Positions 57,901 through 64,000 of a stretch of DNA of 64,000 nucleotides are shown here, piece by piece. Each line of letters opens with the position of its first letter. Position 1 is the first letter of the stretch. The notes beneath the pieces were generated by a model that saw only the letters and a list, made by a program, of their open reading frames with translations, made no database searches and was not told the DNA's origin. This DNA comes from Trachythela sp. YZ-2020 (lineage: Eukaryota > Cnidaria > Anthozoa > Malacalcyonacea > Clavulariidae): positions 4,290,501-4,354,500 of the forward strand of contig JADLSH010000388.1 in the NCBI GenBank assembly GCA_016169945.1. The letters run 5' to 3'. The position numbers were made by a program, and so were the translations under genes.

Positions 57901-58207
57901 ACTCGCCGATTGTGACGTAACTGTAAGTGTACGCTGACCCGGTTGTGTGTGGAACGCGGGCGCCGAATTCGGCATAACATAAACCGGACAAGACCGAAGC
58001 AACAGCGGCGATGGTGAAGGAGACTATGACCGCTGGGCCCGCGATGCTCCCCGCAACCTGGCCAGTCACAACATAGATCCCAGCCCCCAACGTTGCTCCG
58101 ATACTGAGTGAGACTAGATCCCAGGTTGTTAGACAGCGACTCAAGTTTGTACTTATTTCAGATGAAACTTGCTTTCGTCTTGTGAACAAACGAAACAAGC
58201 CAAACAT
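54981..58207 (-). CDS. Cationic amino-acid transporter (SLC7A1-4 / CAT family)
   Basis: Plasma-membrane APC-superfamily carrier for Arg/Lys-type amino acids. Exon 1 is 58207-56209, exon 2 is 55255-54981, split G|GT (GATAG|GTAAGATA), giving 757 residues. Hallmarks in order: LVSLSIGATLGAGIYVVTGQ (TM1 with the GAGIY substrate loop), YAEFGARVPHTTGSAYTY, GEFAAFVIGWNLILEY, FYAFVGFDIIATTGQETKNP, SSLMGSLFPLPRIIYAMAND, DIPFVATIYPGILTSILALV. A hydrophilic loop of about 145 residues (roughly 415-560) follows, then the last helices ending IGLAIYLFYGLRHS and a hydrophilic tail. Fourteen membrane segments are expected. It is longer than typical CATs (about 630) because of that loop and tail. Convergent with GT31 copy 2. 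A duplicated, decayed start region lies upstream. Subtype not resolved. Confidence 0.9.
55664..55702. repeat. Short telomere-like CCCTAA stretch
   Basis: CCAATCCCTAACCCTAACCC contains two exact CCCTAA units preceded by near-matches (CTAATCCCGACC). The telomeric unit of most animals, cnidarians included, is TTAGGG. This may be an interstitial telomere-like scrap or coincidence in a repeat whose 5' part (CAAGTGACGTCAC) recurs at 42145. Confidence 0.4.
55878..55953. mobile_element. AAGTCGCGACTTA inverted pair
   Basis: AATTCTAATAAGTCGCGACT and AGTCGCGACTTACTAGAATT form inverted ends 76 bp apart; each end contains the palindrome AAGTCGCGACTT. Next to it (55975-56015) is another GACGCGTC/CTTATA palindrome cluster. 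Non-coding. Confidence 0.55.
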
Positions 58208-58315
58208 TATATTCCTTGTTTTGAATCAAAATGAACTTTCCTTCCACTTTGAACTATTCCAAACTGATTTCAAATGAACTGTTCTTTGAGACAAACCTCG
58301 TTAGTTAAGTTGCTT

Positions 58316-58348
58316 TCATCTAGTGAACCAACGAAACAGGTCATACAT
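58316..58348 (-). promoter_or_regulatory. Possible upstream ORF from a duplicated start region
   Basis: Reads MYDLFRWFTR then stop, resembling the transporter's own start (MFGLFRLFTRR). The 58309-58425 block is a diverged tandem copy of 58176-58260, including the CTTTCCTTCCA-GTTTGAAC flank. If the transporter transcript begins upstream of it, this would be a 10-codon uORF 140 bases before the main ATG. Transcript start unknown. Confidence 0.4.
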
Positions 58349-59439
58349 TATCAGTTTCTAAGTTTCGTTTAAAAACGAGTTCAAAACAGCTTTCCTTCCA
58401 GTTTGAACGATTCTAAAATTCAAACTTTGTTACAAGATTTGTTGCAGGCGAACTTTGTTACAATGTTACTTATAATGTTATTACTTTAATAGTAGTTTTA
58501 CGTTTCTTCTTTACAACGTTTCTTCCAAAGTTTCAACTTGAATTATTACGTTTGATGCGATGCTCGTTAGTTATACGAAATCCAACAACGATATATAAGA
58601 TTATTGCGTGAAGTTTTCAACAAATTTACCTATCCAGTGACTTGTGAAATGAAACTATGTTTACAAAACAATGAGTCATCTGTGGTTCGCTAAATTTACA
58701 ATGGTCGCCAATTTCTTTTCGCAGAAAAGGTTATGAAAGAAAATATCTAATGTCCAAATAAGCTCTTTTAGAATCTTCAGATTTCATGGATGCACCAATT
58801 CCAACAACACAGAGACCGTTTCTCCTTGCCGTATAAATGGCCGGTTAAATACTTCCACACAAGCGGTTAGGAAGAAAATACAAAATTGCCAATGTCCAAT
58901 TGAACTCCTTTAAAATACAAATACCTTGCCCAATTTCACCAAAACAGTAATTCCATGGTAAAAATGTAACAGTAACGAAATCTTTGTATGTAATTGTTTA
59001 CGATTTTTCTACTTTACGTTATAGGGACGTCGACGAAAACACAAACATTTACAATATAGTAAACGTGTTTAGAAATGCTATTCAATGAAGTTTTCTGGTG
59101 TCATCAAATATACCTGGTTTTGAAATAATAGTTCGCATTTTTACCTGTTGGCAAACAATGATCTCAAATAATGCTTAACCAGTTGGGATATTAAAAACAC
59201 GTGGTCGCAAAAGTGTTTATATATTATAGAGTAGGTGGGAGTTTCATTTAACTAAAGTAAATTTATTTATATTGGATATTTTCTAAATTGTTTATTTCCA
59301 CGCTTCGACTAAAGTTTAGTGGCAGCTCTATCAGTTGATCAGTTCTCCTTAATTTTGAGGGTTTGTAACTTTTTAGGATCAAACTACCTGAAAATATAAT
59401 ATTAACTTCAAGATTCTATAGAAATGTTATATTTTTCAG

Positions 59440-59905
59440 GTAGCTTGAACCATTGAACTATAAGTAAACTGGAACGCTAACGCAGGGGGGGGGAAATTGA
59501 AGCCAGCTTAATTCAGTTTTTCTGAGGTTTGAGTTGAAATACTTAACGCCGAACATTGGGCTGTATATGAAATTGAAGCTATTAAAAAGTTATATTTGAT
59601 ATAAAAACTTCAAGACTTTAGGTAAAAGGGAAATACTTAAAACTTTGAGGGAAAATTTGTTGTATTCAACAAAATTGCGGTTGTTTTTATATTTTTTAAG
59701 TATTTCCATTTTGCCTAAAGTCTTGAAGTTTCTATATCAAATATAACTTTTTAATAGCTTCAATTTCATATACAGCCCAATGTTCGGCGGTAAGTATTTC
59801 AACTCAAACCTCAGAAAAACTAGCTTGGCTTCAACGAATCATAGGACTTGATCATAGGAGTTAGCGTTCCAGTTTACTTAGAGTTCACTGGCTTGAACCT
59901 ACAAA
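59440..59905. mobile_element. Foldback element with roughly 180-bp arms
   Basis: The left arm (AAGTAAACTGGAACGCTAAC, TTGAAGCCAGCTT, TGAGGTTTGAGTTGAAATAC, AACATTGGGCTGTATATGAA, ACTTCAAGACTTTAGG) returns in reverse complement on the right. The loop is about 60 bp around 59640-59700. Outside it TTGAGGGTTTGTA (59357) and TACAAACCCTCAAGCATATC (59899) are again mirrored, and match the flanks of the foldback in RERE at 10847-11530. Confidence 0.75.
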
Positions 59906-60655
59906 CCCTCAAGCATATCGGTTTATCGCTACCTACACTGAAACCACATTCAAGATTCTATCAGTTTTAGATTCCAAAAAGATCATCTAGTTTTCCAAGA
60001 GATGTAGTTATGGAGATACCGACATTGTTCACACAGGAGGAAACCTAATCTAAACTAAGTTCATTTACAGTCAGTTCTAAACAGTTCTAAACATCAGTTC
60101 TAAACTGTTGAACTGTCCTTCCTAGAGGTCCATGCAGTAAGAGCCAATTATATTTGTCCAGTGTTAGACTTGTTAAGGAGTTATTTACCGCGTTCCAACT
60201 AAAACATAATATAATATAACATTTATAGCACGCGCGTGCTGATTGGTCGAAGACGCGTGTCTATACATATAGAAACAGAAACACGAAATTTGTAAAAAAA
60301 AAAATTTAAAAAAAATAAAAATAAATTATATATAAAACTTTGAATACTATTTACAAATTTAATGCTTAATTTAATTTTTTTAATGTTTTTTATTTTAAGT
60401 TTCTTCTGTTTTTGCTGGTCAGAGCAAAGGCAAGCATGCACACATGTGAATTAATCATGATTTAAAAAAATTAATCGAGTTTAAAAAAAAAAATTTGAAA
60501 AATATTATAAAGAAATAGAAATTGTTTTTCCTGTGTTTCTATACACTTATAGAAACACTTTCTGCGATTCCTACGGGCTCATTTTCCCGCTGATTATTTC
60601 TCTCCCCTAAATTAGAAAACGCGTGATTCTATAAAAATATAACTTTTTACATTAA

Positions 60656-60824
60656 GGTACGTTCACACGTTACGATTTGTCGGGCCGATTTCAGATGCAC
60701 GTTAATGATATTTGAAAAATACGTGGCAAATGTCATCTGGTGACATCATCAACTGAAAATATTCATCATTAACATTCAGCAAAACCTAAAATCGGCCCGA
60801 CAAATCGCTGTGTGTGAACGTACC
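60656..60824. mobile_element. piggyBac-type MITE with TTAA duplication
   Basis: GGTACGTTCACACGTTACGA and CGCTGTGTGTGAACGTACC are inverted termini, continuing through TTTGTCGGGCCGATTT / AAATCGGCCCGACAAA. TTAA lies directly outside both ends (60652-60655, 60825-60828). A TTAA duplication with short size and no ORF fits a non-autonomous piggyBac-like element. Confidence 0.85.
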
Positions 60825-62199
60825 TTAAGAAAGAAAGCATATCAATAAAATTCTACTCAGTGATTTGCCGGACGAAAAATGTGTTAATGGGTTAGTAGGC
60901 AGACGCGGGTTAATAGCAAATGGTGTCAAAACTTTTGTCTATACTTAGTATCATGTCTTATTTTCTGTTTTATGCGTAGACCGGACGCAATTTGCCCATA
61001 GAAAATATTATGCAGTTCTGTCCAAATCATTGAACAATACAATCCATGACGTAATCAGACCTGTCAACCTCTTGGAAGCAAATATAGTGAGATTCATTTT
61101 TTACTCTCCAAAAAATTGTGAGAAAAATGCAAAAATAGTGAGACAAGTAAAAAATCACTTTCAATAATATTTACATTTTCTTGTAAGTTTTGTCATGCAA
61201 CAATTAATAAACGTTAGTTTGCTATATACCTGAAAATCATATTGTTTGGAATTTTGGATAAAAACCTGAACGTCAAACCATCCACTCATACAGAATCGAT
61301 CTGTCTACACAGAAATCGTTAGATAAATAATAAGTTTAGTGTCGACTGACTAACAAATATAGCTAATAGATTTGTCGAATAAATATAAAAGTGGCGTCAA
61401 TTTCCACAAAATAATTGGATATTGGGATTCCCCCTCCCCCCCCTGGCACGCCTATGAGAATATTAACTAAACATGACAGTAAAAAGAACTGCTATTATGA
61501 TATATATTTTTCTCTTCATCAAAGTAGCATAGACTAATATTTAATAAAATAGGAAACTTCCAAGTTAATAGTATAAAATATATAAAAAAAATACAACAAT
61601 ATAAACAGCAAGTAAATACGAATATTTGGGCTCTAAAACTAGACAGAAACTTTACAATAGCTATTTAACCGTACCTTATAAGGCTTATATGATCTTTTAT
61701 AATTCAAGTTTCATTTCGTATCATCTTCTTGCTAAAAAACGGCATCATTCTATCAAATTTTCATCAGCCATCTTTAAAATTTAAATGTCCCGCGTCCGCG
61801 TATTTCATAAAAGGTCTGGGTCCTATCCTTTGTTGCTAGGCAACGTTCAAAATTAAAGCTTCATAAATATTTTGTATTGATATTTTGTAAAAAAATGCAT
61901 TTTATTTAGTTAGTATGGGAGTTTTTACACTGTATCGTATATATCGTACATCTATCAGTATATTGTAATTGCTTTATATTTAAAAATGAGAAAATAATGA
62001 AGTAAAAGGCCAAATATACATACCAAAACAAGCTGCATTTCCTCAATTTGCATTTCTATTATAATGTTCGGTTTTTGCACTACCCCGGATTCTTGTTGCT
62101 AGGCAACAACCCAAAGTCCCAAACTTTTTATTTCGTGAATATTAACAACAAAATTCATCAATTTTTGGCAAGAAAATCGGTGTCTTTTTGTTTTAAAAT

Positions 62200-63800
62200 A
62201 TGGGAGAAAATGCGACTCGAAGGCCAAAGTATTATACACCGAATGAAGTCAGTATTCACAACACTCTAAAGGATATTTGGGTTTCATTTCTTGGCAAAGT
62301 TTATGACCTGACTCCTTTGTGCAAAAAATATGCAGGTCAGTAGCATGTCTGTTTTTGTCGGAAGTTAAATCTGATGCTTTTATTGGGTAAAAGGGGGCTG
62401 TTTTATTGTTGGTTGCGTAAAAGGGGTTTTGGAGGCTGTTTATATAGAACCAGGCTGGCCAATTTATGAAACAACTCAGTAATAAAGCGAGATGAATCGT
62501 GGCTTGTGACGTTGACAGTGTGTGTTTATATGAGACAAGATAAACATGATTGGCCGATCAAATAAAATGCTCTTGCCAAACAAGTTTCATTCTGGCTATC
62601 AGGAGCTAACCTTATTTCATTATAATTACCAGGAGATGTTCTGTTAAAACCAGTCATTGAAGCAGCGGGTAAAGATATCTCTCATTGGTTTGATCGCAAA
62701 ACAAAAGAGGTATTAAGCACTGGATTTTGTTATACAGTGGTAGCACCCCCCAGGATCTCTGCACCTGCTTATGGGAGATCTGTCCCCCCTGCCAAATAAG
62801 CCTGAATCATGTATAAGTTTGTATGGAAGCTGTGCTGTTGGAGTAACCTCCACCTTCAAAACTTACCTCCAAGCTGAATTTGATTTGCTCCTGACCCCCC
62901 CCCCCCCCCCCTCTATTGATACATATTGGCAGTGTAAATGTTACTTCATTTTGTGTAGATCCGAACTTGTATTGACCCAGATACCAATTGTGTATTCCCA
63001 TACACTCCGAGAGGACGGTTCATTCACATTCCACCAAAATGCCCAAGGACGGACTGGGACAACGATTTTGGACGACCATGGTGGAAGGATGAGTCATACT
63101 GTATTGGTCGGCTGTCCGGGAAAACCAGAAAGATTAGGATAATAAACACGTTGACCTCACAAGAACAAATCTTAGAGGTTAGCTAGAAAACTAAAAACTA
63201 ACTTTATTTATACTGAATATAGCTTTTAATCAGTTCTTTCAAAACTGTTCTCCCCCTAAGTGCTCCAGTAAGAGCCATCCCTAATATTAAGTCCAGTGTT
63301 ACTACAGTTTGCCCAAAAGATTGGTCAAGTCTACAGGAGGAAAGTCAGGAAACTGGAGAAAAAACGGAAGTCAAACGGGAAGCACTCGCTGTATACTTCT
63401 CATATGTGAATTGCTTGAAACAAAAATATAATCAGACAAACGCATGTTCCAGGAATCATACTCTGGTCACAGTGGTGAAATGCACATGCAGTAATCACTG
63501 TTCCACTACAGTCTGTCAAAACCCCTTCTGGATAAGCTTGAAAACTTCCTGAATTTGCTACCGTTTCAGGTTTGCTCCGAAGAAATCCTGACAGAGATCC
63601 AAGACCGTTACGTCAACTATAACCTACACGCCGGCAGCTACACCTGGAAATATGAAGGCGTTAACCTTGACATGAAGAAGACTTTGGAAGAAAATGGAAT
63701 TGCAGATCAGAGTGAAGACTTTTATCAACTTAGTATTAATGAAGATCACTATCTACCTGCCATACATTTGTACTTTAACGACAATCTTACCGAAGCCTAA
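62200..63800 (+). CDS. CYB5D1: Cytochrome b5 domain-containing protein 1
   Basis: Four exons: 62200-62335, 62633-62709, 62959-63177, 63570-63800. Phases agree and give 220 residues (human 228). The N-terminal cytochrome-b5-like fold: [59 protein letters not shown]. Then [51 protein letters not shown] and a ubiquitin-like C-terminal part with [20 protein letters not shown] and [10 protein letters not shown]. The HPGG heme motif of classical b5 is absent, while the HWF histidine is present. Family members are linked to motile cilia (radial spokes), so a ciliary role is inferred. A C17 run (62898-62914) lies in intron 2 and a TATACTGGATAG-type repeat (63193-63350) in intron 3. Poly(A) signal AATAAA at 63819-63824. 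Confidence 0.95.
63193..63350 (+). repeat. TATACTGGATAG-family repeat in CYB5D1 intron 3
   Basis: TTTATTTATACTGAATATAG, ACTGTTCTCCCCCTAAGTGC, TCCAGTAAGAGCCATCCCT, AGTCCAGTGTTACTACAG and ACAGGAGGAAAG follow the block order of the 47318-48345 units, with more divergence. A partial inverted unit closes the window near 63960 (TTATCCAATATAAATAA). Confidence 0.75.
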
Positions 63801-64000
63801 TTAAAGAATATTTTTGTAAATAAATGTAAATATTTGAATCAATTAAATATTTAAATGTCTAATGAAAGTGTGTTTTAATCAGGTACCTGAACAAATTCCC
63901 CAAAAGACCAAGACATGCAAGTAGTTTTTTGTCTGCCTGGTGTGGACATCACTTGGAGAAGTTATCCAATATAAATAATCTACCTGTCAGTGAGTACAAA
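63801..64000. other. CYB5D1 3' end and window edge
   Basis: Contains AATAAA at 63819-63824 and AT-rich 3' sequence, then a fragment of the dispersed repeat (TTATCCAATATAAATAATC, inverted). No gene seen. Confidence 0.5.

Larger units (their letters stand above)
58208..62199. other. SLC7A to CYB5D1 divergent intergenic region
   Basis: Head-to-head spacer of 4 kb with no supported gene. It contains a decayed duplicate of the SLC7A start region (58309-58425), scattered TATACTGGATAG-type blocks (59262-59350, 60000-60160), a long foldback (59440-59905), an AT-rich repeat with TCTATACA-TATAGAAACAC pairs (60235-60570), a TTAA-flanked MITE (60656-60824) and a CCCCCTCCCCCCC run (61429-61441). Confidence 0.6.

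Overview
This is animal nuclear DNA. It is AT-rich and intron-rich, with GT-AG introns, AATAAA signals and many foldback transposons, SINEs and LINE pieces. The conserved proteins are clearly metazoan, and the repeat style (tRNA-derived SINEs, abundant short inverted-repeat elements, CR1/L2-like LINEs) resembles cnidarian, probably anthozoan, genomes. That placement is an inference; nothing here fixes the species.

Layout. (1) 553-2297 (+): the last two coding exons of a heparan-sulfate glucuronyl C5-epimerase (GLCE). (2) 4278-19488 (-): a complete atrophin/RERE co-repressor gene. I could thread 17 coding exons with every splice phase agreeing, giving about 991 residues with BAH, ELM2, SANT and GATA-type zinc-finger domains and a His/Pro-rich atrophin tail. 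Its introns are full of foldback elements. (3) 19489-27135: a 7.6-kb gap between RERE and SEC62, which are head to head, with no gene I can support. (4) 27136-32049 (+): a complete SEC62 translocon gene of 10 coding exons, including one likely GC-AG intron. (5) 32050-38564: repeat territory with a SINE, low-complexity minisatellites and a striking 3.5-kb element whose two 783-bp arms are inverted copies. (6) 38565-40100 (+): an intron-less synaptotagmin-14/16-like double-C2 protein. (7) 40101-46787: broken LINE material, including a LINE endonuclease interrupted by a foldback element with its target duplication still visible. (8) 46788-58207: a local duplication of a two-gene module, a GT31 beta-1,3-galactosyltransferase-like gene (+) beside a cationic amino-acid transporter (-). 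The left module has a shortened transferase and a wrecked transporter. The right module has a full transferase, with a third decayed transferase exon inside its intron, and an intact transporter. (9) 62200-63800 (+): a complete four-exon CYB5D1.

The genes belong to unrelated processes: heparan sulfate maturation (GLCE), chromatin repression (RERE), ER protein import (SEC62), membrane trafficking (synaptotagmin-like), glycan extension in the secretory pathway (GT31), amino-acid import (SLC7A) and probable ciliary function (CYB5D1). I see no operon-like logic; the shared theme is genome dynamics. One roughly 150-bp repeat family, whose units begin near TTTATACTGGATAGCTCTATC, recurs in introns and spacers of RERE, the GT31 genes, the SLC7A flank and CYB5D1. 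In the first GT31 gene it forms a tandem array facing inverted copies.

All exon boundaries were derived by reading splice signals and reading-frame phase against remembered family proteins. No alignment or search was run, and no transcript evidence is available.
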